NCBI RefSeq assembly: GCF_026914185.1
Contig: NC_070575.1
Coordinates: 1,116,001-1,180,000 of the forward strand
Length of the DNA stretch: 64,000 nucleotides
DNA from: Puccinia triticina
Lineage: Eukaryota > Basidiomycota > Pucciniomycetes > Pucciniales > Pucciniaceae
Direction of reading: 5' to 3'
Shown: in pieces, positions 32,015-43,143 of the stretch
How the letters are laid out: every line of letters begins with the position of its first letter
How positions within the stretch are numbered: the stretch's first letter is position 1
Notes under the pieces: model-generated
The model's input: only the letters and a program-made list of their open reading frames with translations
Told to the model about the DNA's origin: nothing
Databases searched by the model: none
Program-made: the position numbers and the translations under genes

Positions 32015-32440
32015 ATAGCTGTTAGTGTAGCATAGCGCAGCGCAAATGTGCTATATTTTAGCATAGCATTAGCGTGATTGCGCGCATCTGCACTAACGCT
32101 ACACGCATAGCTTTGCACCCTGTGCGCGTAGCAGATGCGCGCAATTGCGCTAACGCTAAGCACGCAGGTTGCAAAAGAGCGCGCGCTACAATGCGCTATA
32201 CAGCGCTTTTTGCGGCAAAAAAGTCATTTTTTCCGCTAAAAGCGCTGTAGCGCAACATAGTGTAGCTTAGCGGAGCGCTAACGCTCAACAAAAATTGGCA
32301 TGCTGTTGGCGCCACTCAAAAATAGCGCAGCGTAGCGGCGCTAACAGCGTGCTAAAGTAACACCATTCAAAAAAGGCCAGCACTTTTTGCCACTATGCTG
32401 AGCTTTAGGGCTACAACAGTGTAGTTTAGTGTAGCGGCCC
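32015..32440. repeat. GCGC-word repeat (MITE-like)
   Basis: Dense AGCGCAGCGC, GCGCTAACGCT and TAGCGCAG words in both orientations, resembling the interior of the 21147-22173 element. No clean ends or duplication were located. Confidence 0.5.
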
Positions 32441-33827
32441 ACCATTGCCATACAGAATATTCTCTTTTTTCCGCGTAAGTCCTGCGCCTTGTGAGTAGTA
32501 ACCAAAAGAAACAAAGCTCTGACGTAAAAGACTGTAAGTGAATCATACTTGATGCTCCTGGTCCATCACCACCCGGAACCAGAGAATCCACAAACATGAG
32601 TAAATAGTACATAATAAACCACCGCCGCCATAGCAAAAAGTCCAGCCCAATGTCCAATGAAGCGGACACCGCGCCACCCAGTGTCCAATGAAGAGAACAC
32701 TGCACCACCTTCCTCCCAGATATGCAACACCTCCGTCAATGCCAAACCACAACCACAGTCTGCCAAAGAAAACTAAGAAAACCTGCTACATAGTCTAAAC
32801 ACCGTACCCCCCAACCCAGATGTGAAACCGCTGACCTTGGTGGACCCATAACACAAAGCCAAGAGCCAAGCTCCACCAAAAAAGACAAAAAACCGGCCAG
32901 ACCCCCACTTTTGGTGCGCAAAAGTGACTGCTGACACCAACGATGGGAGGTTATGCTACCCGTGACGGTAGCGTAACAAAAATGTGACGGAATCCTTGCC
33001 GTTATTGTTACCATGACAGCGGCAAAGCTTCTGTTACGTTTTCTTTAATTTTTTTTCCCTCTCTTCCTAGCCTTGTTACGTTATCCCTCACAATTATAGG
33101 AGGATAACCTGCGCAAAAAAGGGGAGTTTTCCCCCTTTTATGGCATTTTTACCTCTGGTAACGCGGTTAACGCGTTATCTCTGTTATTTTTCCGGGTATT
33201 GAGGGTGAAAACACCCTCTATTACGTTACCCACCGGTGTGGTAAGACTAATCCACTTACAAACACGTCAAAAATAGGGAAAAATTGAGATAATAATATAT
33301 TATAAAGCACAAATAAAACCAATATAGTACAAAACATACTACAACCAACATCTTACACATATTTTTCAATTATATTTTCACCCAGAAAACCAGTACTAGT
33401 CTATTTAGTTACATAATCAAGTACATAGTAGAATCCTAGTTTCACACACAAATCACACCCATTACATAGTACAAATCTATTCTAGGACTAAAAAGGACAC
33501 TGCTGAAAGATTCCAATATCACATGTTAGAAAATCTACTCTTAGACAATGTTTTCACCCAAAGAGGAACAAGCCAAGTAATCACAACTCAAAGTAGTATA
33601 CTATTTCACAAATATTATGTACAGCATCCCAATATAGGTTATTATTTCACACTACAACTTTACAGCATCCCAAAGTAGTATTCTATTTCACACTTGTAAA
33701 ATCCACTCTCAGATTAGATTATTTACTATATAAGGAGGCCTCTTCTGCCCCTTCTTGTTCCCTTTCTTCCCCATGCCAGCATAAATAGTAATATTAAGAA
33801 ATTACTTCCGCTTCCATCACCCATCTA
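32441..33827. other. No gene recognised; TAACGTAAC-rich stretch
   Basis: About 32940-33240 has many GTTACGTTA, GTAACGC and GTTATC words, echoed in 35395-35500. The two may be ends of a decayed element surrounding the fold-back at 33828-35044, but I could not align them base for base. Confidence 0.4.
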
Positions 33828-35044
33828 ACACTTCAAGGATAATTAAATTCCCCAAAAAAATTACTTAAAGTTTGAAGTTGGGAAAATCATTGAAAAAAAA
33901 TCACTTCCTACTGAAAAAAAATGCTAACTGAGCGTGCTCAGCCAAAAAAATAAGAATGTCAGAATGAGTAAAAAAACAATGGGGCACATTTTTGGGGTGA
34001 TTTGTTAGACGGGCCTGCATCAGGTCCGCATGGGCCCATACCAGGCCCGTTGGGCCCATTGAAAAAGTAGTATTTGTTTGGAATTCCCATGCTCTGCTAA
34101 AATATGAAATGGGTCAAACCAAATAAATAATGAGGGGGCACATTTTTTGGCAGATTTTTTCATGGGCCTGAATGAGGCCCACCTGGCCCCCACAAAGCCC
34201 ACTGGGCCCATTGAAAGAGTAGCCTTAGTCAAGAATGCCTTATATGCTCAGCTAAGAAACAAAAATGTGTCAACCTGAGTAAAAAATATGGGGCCACACT
34301 TTTGGGGAGCGCTTATTGACAGACCTGCATCAGGCCCATACGGGCCCACCCAAAGCTGGTTGGGCCAACCCAAAAGTATTCTTGGTTAAGAATGCCCATA
34401 TGATGTTTCAGAACAGCACCAATTGGCCACTAATCAACAGATAATATTGAAGGGCTTCTGACATCTGTATGGCATTTTTGCACTCACAGAATGTAGGTCC
34501 AGGCCCATCCCTTCCCCTAGGAAACCTGTTGGCCCGTACGTGCCTGATACAGGCCCGTCCAAAAAGCCTCCCCAAAAATCCCCCCCCGTTTTTTACTCAG
34601 TCTGACACATTTTTATTTCTTAGCTGAGCATATGCTTTCTTAACCAAGGCTACTCTTTCAATGGGCCCAGTGGGCTTTGTGGGGGCCATGTGGGCCTCAT
34701 TCAGGCCCGTGAAAAAATCTCCCAAAAAATGTGCCCCCTCATTATTTATTTGGTTTGACCCATTTCATATTTTAGCAGAGCATGTGAATTCCAAACAAAT
34801 ACTACTTTTTCAATGGGCCCAACGGGCCTGGTATGGGCCCATGCGGGCCTGATGCAGGCCCGTCTAACAAATCACCCCAAAAATGTGCCCCATTGTTTTT
34901 TACTCATTCTGACACATTTTTAGTTTTTTGGCTGAGCACGCTCAGTTTGCATTTTTTTTCAGTAGGAAGTGATTTTTTTCAATGATTTTCCCAACTTCAA
35001 ACTTTAAGTAATTTTTTTGGGGAATTTAATTATCCTTGAAGTGT
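33828..35044. mobile_element. Fold-back element, 1.2 kb inverted repeat
   Basis: The left arm begins ACACTTCAAGGATAATTAAA and its complement ends at 35044. Both arms continue over several hundred bases (GTTGGGAAAATCATTG, TGAGCGTGCTCAGCC, GGGCCTGCATCAGG, CCCACTGGGCCCATTG) around a loop at about 34400-34540. TAAATAGTAA occurs at 33782-33791 and again at 35044-35053. That could be a 9-10 bp duplication, but the left copy is 36 bp away from the arm, so this is uncertain. No protein is encoded. Confidence 0.75.
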
Positions 35045-36412
35045 AAATAGTAAGATCATAATAGTAATAATTATAATATAAATTGAAATCATAAATTGAG
35101 AACTTGATAACATAACAAATATAAATTGACCCTTCTAAAAAGTCACTTACGTCAGACTATAACACCCCTCATCCCACGCACAGAGTCCTGGTTCTTAGGG
35201 TCTGTAGTAGAAATCCTTAAGAATATTTCTTCTGATTTAGCCACACTAAAATTCTTAGTGTAAATTTCTCCCAGAGTTTATTATAGGAAGGCAGCCCTTC
35301 AAGCACCTTTAGCCTAAACTTACCTAGTTTTTGCTATATTCCCTTCCAAGCTCAGATCACACATTGCGCAGAAGTTCCACAACGGCCCAAGGAGCAATGT
35401 TGCCAGATAACAGTAACGCGTTATCTGGTAACAGTGGGAAGTTACGTTACAAAAATCCCTCTGGATATTGTAACGTATGTAACTTCCCATTGTTGCTGAC
35501 AAAAGTGTCCAGTCACCTCCTCCGCAAGATTATCCCAGAAAAAGTTGGGTGATCCGGAGAAGTCTTCTCCGCATAGGAGAAGTGAGATGCAATACGCAAA
35601 GTAGGTCATGTAAATTAATGTATGAATAACCGTAATTAGTACATAGACAACCACCGTAAGTACAGTAATATCCTCCATAAAAGTAAAGTAAAGAAAAAAT
35701 CTGCAAGCAAAGTAAAAGAAACTCTGCACGTAGGGAAGCCGTGTAGTAGAAAATAATAATTATAAAGAATGCCTGTACAAGTCGCTGGGTGGGGGGAACT
35801 CCCTCCCCCTCCGCAGAAAAGGTAAAAAAATAGAAAGAAAACTGAAATCCTCCGCCTACCTCTCACACACGCAATCCCCCAAGCCACACTCCCAAAACCA
35901 CGCACATCATATGTCCACTCTGCTTTCAGGCAGATCTCCTGTCAACTTTGCCACACATCATCACCCACCGTTGGAGTCCTCTTGCCATAGCTTCCTGGAC
36001 CCTGTCTAGCCTACAATTTTGGGATCCCACATGCCACCTGTTCCCAAGCAACACCTGCTTTGGCTGCCACAGCTTTCCCCAATCACTCCTGCTACTAGCC
36101 AGTCCGCGCCAGCCTGTCTAATTTGATTTCAGATCCGCTTGCCGCCGCTTTGTGTACAATTGCCCCACGCTCCGCCTCAAAGAACATCCTCTGCGCTGTG
36201 CCGCTCCGCGCCAGCCTTGCGGAAACGCAGTCCACAACCTCCGCAGCTCCATGTGAATGTTTTGATTCCCTGACCCAAATTTACCACGACCCCGGCCAAT
36301 CGCGCGGCCAGAACCAAAAAATATTGAGTGGATGGGCAACACATTGACAAGCTATGGAATAGGGGTATTCATTGGTCAAAGGTGAGCCCAATTCTTTTTT
36401 AATTCAGTGGAA
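35045..36412. other. No gene recognised
   Basis: A/T-rich to 35700, then more G/C-rich DNA with frames broken by stops. About 36123-36320 is open on both strands but shows no known domain. Confidence 0.4.
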
Positions 36413-36790
36413 AGGCTGAGTGAAGGACTAGCAAAGGACAACAAGGAAGAGAGGATATCAAGACTAGAGACCATTGACATGAGCCTAGGCTTGTTGATGT
36501 CACTCCAGCTAGGCGCTGACCAAGGCAAGTCATTCATTATCTGGACAGATAACACTACAAAGGAGTGTGCAATCTAAAAGAGAATGTTGAAGGACCAATT
36601 TTTAAACATCAAATGGAAAGTGATCCAACAGCTCTTGGTCAGAGGACAGATAGACCTGATAGCAAATGCGCTCAAAGGATGATATAGTGGACCTGCTCTT
36701 GAGAGGGAACCGGGAAGGAAGATGAAATGAAGATTACATCTTTGTGGATGTACCACAAGATTTAGAGAACCTACTTCTTCAGGTCTGCAA
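36413..36790 (+). pseudogene. RNase H relic of a retroelement, DIRS-like
   Basis: Plus-strand frame ISRLETIDMSLGLLMSLQL, then FIIWTDNTTKECAI followed by TAA, then LNIKWKVIQQLLVRGQIDLIAN, and after a frame change ADEMKITSLWMDVP-like remains. The WTDNTT box and the IxWK...QQLL...IDLIAN succession match RNase H-like regions of tyrosine-recombinase retroelements. Several stops and at least one frameshift make it a relic. The family call comes from motif resemblance only. Confidence 0.45.
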
Positions 36791-37800
36791 TTGAAATACA
36801 TGCAATTGATTCAACTACCTACTGAGGTGGGAAGGATTGGCAGATCAGAGCCAGGCTCCAGTACCGCGGAGTCTAGTGCGGGCTCTGATCTTGGTGCTGT
36901 TGAGGCACACGCCTGGGGCAGAAATGCATCCCTTCCCTAGCTCTCCCTCTTGTCATCCAGGAAAGTGCAGAGAGCCAGCAAGAAGCTAGGCCTTTGTTAG
37001 GAGGGGGGGAGCTAGCCTCTCCATCCCATACCCGGGCAACTTGGGAACTGAAAAGTTCCGGGTTGCCCATTGTAGATTACTATAAGGATGGCAGACCCAT
37101 GACATTACTGAAATCAACAGGGCTGCCTGCAGGTGATTCCACTACGGCGGATTGGATTTATTCATGAGGGCCTCCATACTACAGCTTTGACAACAAGATC
37201 ATGGCCATGAGGGGAGAAATCATCAAAAAATTGTGGTTGATTGGAAGGAGTGTGGTTATTGGGCAGATCCAAGTAGGCTGACAAAAGAAAGGGGAAATCA
37301 TTCCACATGGTATTTTCAAAAAGAATCACAACTATTAAATTTTTTTCCAACAAGCTGACTCAGAGTCTCCAAACTATAATAGATGATAATATTGAGACAC
37401 ACACTTGCGCGGGTCCACAGAAACGGGGCTGCGGATAAACCTAGTTGATGATACACCTTAACCTAACTGCGATGGACTTAGTTCAATTCTGTTTCACTTG
37501 AATTGCTTCTTATTCATCTCAGTTTGCTCTTCAATCATCAATTCATCCACATCTTCACTCCGTCCTTTCCTGCAGGCATGCCTCCTTCTGATTCTCTCAT
37601 AGCGTTGTATGTCTCTCATTCTCACTCGAGTTGTTTTCATCAGGTGTGCCTCCACCTGTGCTCAGGTCTCTCGTAGTTCGCGTAGCTCACCGCGCCTTCG
37701 CTGTTTCATCAGTGTTGTCCCACAGCTCTTCGTCCATTAGGTTATGAGACCAGAGGCGTAACCGGATACACTACGAACTACAACCAAACAACCCATCAGC
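36791..37800. other. Repeat-derived DNA; leader of the copia relic
   Basis: No gene. The last ~400 bases (from about 37400) should contain the LTR or leader of the copia element; a candidate boundary is around TTAGGTTATGAGACCAGAGG (37738-37757), but I see no second LTR to confirm it. Confidence 0.35.
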
Positions 37801-39072
37801 ATGTCCGATCACAAGAGCGTTCTTCAGTCCCTCGAAGTCGTCCCCTTTCCCACCTGGAAGGGACAGATGAAAGGATACCTTCAAATACAGGGACTGAAGA
37901 TGTACATCGACTCCACCGTGATTGCTCCCAAAGATCCTAACGCAGCGTTAGCCCACAACCGCAACATGGGTAAAACCGCTGGTTATTTGTCTCTCTACCT
38001 AGGACAAAAGTACCGCACACAGTTTGTCAAACCTGAGAACAAAAATAATCCTTGATCTATCTGGCTCCTTATCGAAGAGCACTTCAAGGCTAAGACAGGC
38101 AACAATCAAGCCAAAGTCGTCCAAGAATTTTTCTCAATCACTTTCAAACAAGAAGATGTCAAGGGTTTCCTCACTGACCTTAACGGCCGCATTTGCAACA
38201 TCAAGGCGGTTGGCGTCAAGATTTTCAAGGCACCTGAAGAGTTCACACTTCACAAGACTTGGATGTCAGAATTCCTACTCTCCAGACTTCTGAATTCCCT
38301 CAATCTTCGTGACATTCTTCTCACTAAACATCCACTCACCATTGAAATCCTCAAAACTCTGCTCAAAGGTAAACACAGGGATCAAGCATCAACATCCTTA
38401 TTGTCCATGACTCCTGTCATCAAACAAGAATAGGCTCTAACTGCAACAGGATCAAGTGGATATCCTGTCTGCTTGGATGGGGTCCACAATCCTGCAACTG
38501 GACACCCCGCTTCTAAATGTTGACAACTCAGGCGCAAATCAAAAAAGCCTACGGCCAAGGCCGCTAATTCAACGCCACTCAATGATGATGATCACAACTT
38601 GTCCTCAATCAGCACTACAAGCAGTGGACTTCTTTGCATCCGCCAAGCTCTTGCAGCATCTAAAATCAATGATGTGTGCTTTCTCAACAGTGGAGCAAGT
38701 CACCACATGTTCAGCAACAAGTCTCAATTCACGGAATATTGAATTAGGTTGACTCTCATCTCATTGGCTGATGGCAACACCCTCAAATCTTTGGGGGAAG
38801 GCTTTGTTACAATCATTGCAAATGACGGAACTCATCTAAAACTGAAAGCCCTTCACGTTCCCAATCTAGCCGGAACACTCATCAGTTTTGGCCATCTTTT
38901 CAAGCACAGATGCGACATTGCCAGAACCAGTCCAACAACCTTTGACTTGGTCAGATACAAATCTGTCATCCTGTCAGCTGCTGTCATTGGGGGCGTTTGC
39001 AACATCAAGCTAGTTTTGGGTTCTCCAGGTCAGTCTTCAACCTCCGTTGCAAAACAAGCAATCTTGTTGTGA
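37801..39072 (+). pseudogene. Ty1/copia gag-protease relic, single frame with four stops
   Basis: From ATG 37801 one frame runs 1272 bases with no indel, broken by TGA 38053-38055, TAG 38431-38433, TGA 38521-38523 and TGA 38740-38742. It encodes copia-type Gag (FPTWKGQMKGYLQIQGL, IWLLIEEHFKAKTGN) and the start of protease, whose active site reads NSGASHHM with AAC at 38686-38688 where the family has Asp. All lesions, including Asp to Asn, are explainable as C:G to T:A transitions, three of them at presumed CpG. Integrase and RT are absent; the element is cut at about 39070 where an LTR-like repeat beginning TGTGAGAATAAAGG starts. Confidence 0.8.
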
Positions 39073-39720
39073 GAATAAAGGCTTGTATGTCGGTGGAAAT
39101 GTCTGCTAACAAGGGTGTAACAGCTGCGCTATGCGCTTTTTTCTGTATCTCCAAAAATAGATGGCAAGATGTCAGAAGTAAACAGATTATTTTGGATATT
39201 CAGAATTCTCCTGCACCCAGGAATCAAAAGTGCATCTTTTTATTCTTCGCACTGGGATTATTTGGCTTTAAATCCATGAAGCAGGTGAGTTTGAAAGCTC
39301 AAAACAGCTGCGCTGAAAATAGCGCCCAAATGAAACTGCTTCATAGTTTCAAAGGACTACCACTTCAATAAAGAAAATCAAAAAAAGCGTTTTTGATTCA
39401 TGGATGTGGGAGGATCCAGAATATCCAAAAATATTTCTGTAATTATGACATCTTGCCATCTATTTTTGGAGATACAGAAAAAAGCGTGTAGCGCAGCTGT
39501 TACACCCTTGCTGCTAACCGCCCTCTTCAAGAATATTTGTGTCTGGGCTGTGTGATTATTGGTGTCTTGGCTCCGCACTGCTACTATCCGCTAGCCTTCA
39601 GCACTCCTCTCTGAGTCTGATCTATAGTGTAATAATCCACAAGTGAATAAAAGCTCCACACTCCGCAAGTAACTCTGAAAGTAAAGATAAGGTCACGTAT
39701 AACTCTCCTAATACTCTAGG
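39070..39720. repeat. LTR-like repeat (TGTGAGAATAAAGG...), interrupted by a MITE
   Basis: 39070-39110 plus 39511-39650 align with 57368-57545 (GAGAATAAAGG, TTGGTGTCTTGGCTCC, CTGCTACTATCCGCTAGCCTT, GATCTATAG, AAGTGAATAAAA). The position directly after copia coding sequence suggests a copia LTR, but the boundaries are not proven. Confidence 0.55.
39110..39510. mobile_element. hAT-type MITE, 0.4 kb
   Basis: The ends are inverted repeats CAAGGGTGTAACAGCTGCGC, extending about 70 bp (TGTATCTCCAAAAATAGATG, GCAAGATGTCA). It is flanked by CTGCTAAC at 39103-39110 and 39511-39518, an 8-bp duplication with the left C shared. The homologous repeat at 57390 lacks the insertion. Confidence 0.85.
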
Positions 39721-40031
39721 ACATCCGTCTGTGTAAGTACAATTAGGGTGTTCAAAGTTGACTTGCATCAAATCATAAAATCTAAGCTGAAAAAAATATG
39801 TACCACCCAAACACTCAAATTAGAGCAACATTTCTAAAATGGTACATATAAAATCTTCATTCAAAAATTTTATGATTTCAACTTTGAACACCTTAAATAA
39901 TGAGTAATCCATAAGATGATAGGATAATAGGATAAGGAAAGAGAAGAGAAATCCATGAGCATTTTACTGTCCTTCCCTCCACGCACGTCACCGTTCCCGC
40001 CTGATCCCGCAAATCTGACACTTTCCCGCAC

Positions 40032-40673
40032 TAAGGATTGCCAAGTGAACCCGGGTACCCGCGGCGGGTGCGGGTACCGCCGCTGTTTTTTAGCAAATCT
40101 GGACACCCGCGATCCCACCCGGCACCGGCGGGTGTTTTTCGCGGGTACCGTGGGTACTTGCAGGGAATAAATGTGCCTTCTTGATGACCAATGTGTGCCG
40201 GTCATCAAGAGGGAGGTGTGCCTTCTTGATGACCGGTGTGGGCCGGTCATCAAGAGGGAGGGTGCCTTCTCGATGGGCAGTGTGTGCCGGTCATCAAGAG
40301 GGCTGAGTGAGACCCTCTTGATGACTGGCCTCTACCGGTCATCAAGAGGGTTGTGCACCTTCTTGATGACCAATGTGTGCCGGTAATCGAGAGGGAGGTG
40401 CGCCTTCTCAATGACCGGTGTGTGCCGGTCATCGAGGGGGTTGTGTAGCCCTCTCAATGACCAGCACCGACCGGTCATTGAGGGCCTCAAGAGGTGCTGC
40501 GGCACCTTGATCCAAAATACAGTGGCGGGTGTTGACCACGGGTACCCGGGTACCTGGTTTTTTTTTTGCCAAATTCCAACACCCGCACCCGCACCCGGCA
40601 CCCGCGGGCGGGTACCCGCCGTAAGGCCGCGGGTGCCGGGTACCGCCAAACGGGTATCACTTGGCGATCCTTA
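40032..40673. mobile_element. hAT-type MITE carrying a palindromic minisatellite
   Basis: Inverted ends TAAGGATYGCCAAGTGA, followed by ACCCGG/GGTACC words, and an exact 8-bp duplication TCCCGCAC at 40024-40031 and 40674-40681. The related unfilled sequence is at about 57950. The interior (40165-40490) is an array of ATGACCGG ... CCGGTCAT palindromic units. The TIR starts TAAGG like that of the hAT element at 45559-48621, so that family could have mobilised it. Confidence 0.9.
40165..40490. repeat. Palindromic-unit minisatellite (locus D)
   Basis: About eight units of CTTGATGACCRRTGTGTGCCGGTCATCAAGAGGG type inside the MITE; the motif is given here with variable bases merged. Confidence 0.85.
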
Positions 40674-40681
40674 TCCCGCAC

Positions 40682-41130
40682 TAGTCCTTCAGCTCTGCCC
40701 GCTTTCGGCATGTCATTCTTCCAGACTCCGCTCATCTCCAACGCTTGACCTCCCACCGTCCTCTGTCTAGCCCCCGCCAGTCAGTCTCTCACCACCGCCT
40801 CCACCCCAGTTCCACCCGCTGGTGGAAACCGCTTTGGCTGTCCCTGCTGATGCGCTGCTGCTACCAGTCCACGTGTGTAGTCCGCCGCAGTCCAGCCCTG
40901 TCTTTCTGCTCCGGTCCAAATACCCTATCCGAAATCCATGATCCGCAATCCGTGCATTCCAGTCTGCGTGTGACTTTCTGTAAGCTTTCTTAGCGTGCTT
41001 TTCTGACATCATCCTCAGTGCTTATGTCACCGGAATACACTCTGCCTGAGCTGCTCTGTGCATTCCCGCCCGCTCTATCTCCAAGTGGACATTCTACCAC
41101 GCATGCCTGTATAATTCACCACATCCGCCC
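40682..41130. repeat. Half copy of the fold-back/LTR-like repeat of 57.6-58.3 kb
   Basis: It aligns with 57950-58295 (CCTCTGTCTAGCCCCCG, GCTGCTGCTACCAGTCCAC, GTCCAGCCCTGTCTT, GTAAGCTTTCTTAGC, ATCATCCTCAGTGCTTATGT). About 41036-41130 aligns with 59108-59205. Confidence 0.75.
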
Positions 41131-41227
41131 CAGTTTTGAAGTCCTGCCCCCAGGATCTTCCCACACATTCATCCGCTCCCACACTCGACACCTCTCCTGT
41201 ACCCATCACCCATCACTTCCTGTCACC

Positions 41228-41836
41228 ATGGTAGCTTGTGATTGCTGCACTCGACTTGGCCTACCTTGCGTCTACTCCCGCGCCGGTCGCGCCTGCAACA
41301 ACTGCCAAGATTCAAAACGCCGCTGCTCCGCTTTCACGCCCAAATCCGACAGCTCTTGCAAACACTGCGACTTGCAAAGTTACCCACCGCCTTCTGGATC
41401 TCAAAGTTCTCGTGCGGAACGTTTCCCGTCCATCATCTTGGTCAGTTCCTGCACCAAGTGGCCCTCCGCACACGGTGAAGACCTCATGACGCCTCCGCCC
41501 GTCCGAAATGAGTTGCCAAACACCAAAGACTACGTCCGTAAGGCCAGGGAATGGGCCTCCAAAAACGGCGTCAACCAGCCCCTCTTCAACAAACATCTCA
41601 AACGGCCCCAGGCGCCCTTGTTGTCTTCTGCTGCTGGACCGTCTTTTGCTGCTGGACCGTCTACCACCCACTTGAAGCAACCCTTGGAGGACCCTCTGGA
41701 ACAATCTCCAAAGCGTCTGTGCCCCTCTTCTCCACACACTCTAGGCCTTGCCAATCGTCTTTCCGCTTGTCCGCGCAACCCGGCACCAATCATACTATCC
41801 CCCAAGCCCACGTTTCCCCAGGCTCCAGGTACGTAA
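41228..41836 (+). CDS. Zn2Cys6-motif protein encoded antisense in the second gypsy element
   Basis: 202 residues from ATG 41228. Near the N-terminus six cysteines follow C-x2-C-x6-C-x8-C-x2-C-x6-C (the run ends CNNCQDSKRRC), the spacing of the fungal binuclear zinc cluster DNA-binding domain. The rest is Ser/Pro-rich with a short LKRPQAP and SPKRLCPSS basic patch. The terminal codons run into GTACGT (41831), a good donor, with TTCAG at 41893, so a longer spliced product is possible. It lies downstream of, and antisense to, the 43144-44376 integrase. It could be an element gene, a captured host regulator, or a chance motif; whether it is expressed is unknown. Confidence 0.5.
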   Translation: MVACDCCTRLGLPCVYSRAGRACNNCQDSKRRCSAFTPKSDSSCKHCDLQSYPPPSGSQSSRAERFPSIILVSSCTKWPSAHGEDLMTPPPVRNELPNTKDYVRKAREWASKNGVNQPLFNKHLKRPQAPLLSSAAGPSFAAGPSTTHLKQPLEDPLEQSPKRLCPSSPHTLGLANRLSACPRNPAPIILSPKPTFPQAPGT

Positions 41837-41916
41837 CTTTTTCCGCTCTACTGATTGTGTGTTTGCTAACTTTGAGCACTTTTTCCGCTTCAGCCACCCC
41901 AACATAGGGCACCAAG

Positions 41917-42474
41917 ATGGCACCAAAAAAACTGTCCCATACCCCTTCCGGTTTGCCCCGAACCACGCCGCGTGCCAAGATAACAGAAGTCCGATCCGCC
42001 CGCGCCTCCTTGATTCATACGTTGGGCTCCACAAACCCGCCTTCTCCGCCGGCCAATACCGGTCAAGAGGTGCCTTGACTCCTTGCTCCCCCACGCGCTA
42101 CCGCCCAAGCCGTATTGTCGGCTCCCGACTCTCCACCTCCGCGCCCTCAAGGCGTGTCCGTGCCTACCCACCTACCGCCTCAAACCAAACATAGTGCGGC
42201 AATGGATTGCTGGGTAGCGGAAATTTCCCGCAACCTGCAGGACACCTTCCCTGACAATCCCCTCTGGGAGGAAGCCATATTTCCTGCCACCACCATGCTT
42301 GAATACGTAGGCGCCTTCCGCAACATGTATTGCGACTTGCTTCACCTCGCCGCAGTAACGCCTGCACAACGCCGTCGTAGGTACGCGACTTTCCTTGTCG
42401 GAATCCACCAACTCGCCAAACAACTCGAGCTAGCCGTCATTGTTTCCGCCAACAAATGCACTCGACAGGCTTGA
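41917..42474 (+). pseudogene. Second antisense ORF of the gypsy element, one in-frame TGA
   Basis: One frame from ATG 41917 to TGA 42472-42474, interrupted only by TGA 42076-42078 (GTG CCT TGA CTC). The second part begins near MDCWVAEISRNL and ends with EYVGAFRNMYCDLLHLAAV, PAQRRRRYATFLVGIHQLAK. That tail resembles the tail of the antisense frame at 3820-4251 of the first gypsy element (Tyr, aliphatic and Arg-rich positions in the same order). No known domain recognised. Confidence 0.45.
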
Positions 42475-43143
42475 CGTGATCTAGATGAAGAGCTGTGAAA
42501 GAGACACACCCAGTACAGCCGTCCACGCTGCAGCTCCACACCACCCCTCCTGCGGAGCGAACCCGTCACGCCTCTCACTCCGCCCTTCCCTAGCTTTCCC
42601 TTTCTTGTTTTTTTTTTTTTCCTTATTCTGTCATCTCCTCCTGTATATAGTCTTATCCTGCAGAAAACGCTTGTAATCCATACACATTCTGAGCTCTGCA
42701 CACAAATAAACACCGCCTTGAGAGAGACTGGGAAACCAAAACAAGGCAAGAAAAAGGTCCGCCATCCACCGTAATCAAAACAAAAAAAAAATATAAGTGC
42801 CTGGACCGCCCCAGAAAGAGAACCACTTTAGTCCCCGCACTTCCTTTTCTATTTTATCCTTTTTTTCACCTCCCTTTTACCGTAACAATATCCAGAAAAG
42901 AAACCAATCCACAATCCAAGAGAGAAATCCAGAGAGAGAACGCAAAAATCCACAAGGTACCTGGTCCGCCCCAGAAGAATTTTCCGCACAAAAATCCGTG
43001 TAACCCGCACCTAGAAATACAGATAGACAACAAGCCATTGAAACGTATAACAAAACAGAAACCAAACTCTATAGGGTAACAAACATTCTGGGGTGGCCAT
43101 TTAACCTGGCTGTAGACCAGATAGCGCACCCCCTCACCAATAT
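42475..43143. other. No gene recognised
   Basis: A spacer between the plus-strand ORFs and the convergent integrase. Two related tracts (about 42735-42830 and 42895-42985) share AAAAATMYAMAAG, TGCCTGGACCGCCCCAG/ACCTGGTCCGCCCCAG and AGAGAAMC words, a partial tandem duplication. Confidence 0.45.

Noticed and set aside
39378..39578. Minus-strand ORF covering a MITE end
   Set aside because: Its residues mirror the complementary arm of the same MITE, so it is a by-product of the inverted repeat.
42342..42749. Minus-strand ORFs opposite the 41.2-42.5 kb frames
   Set aside because: G/C-rich DNA leaves the opposite strand open; the plus strand has the zinc-cluster motif, splice signals and the cross-element similarity.
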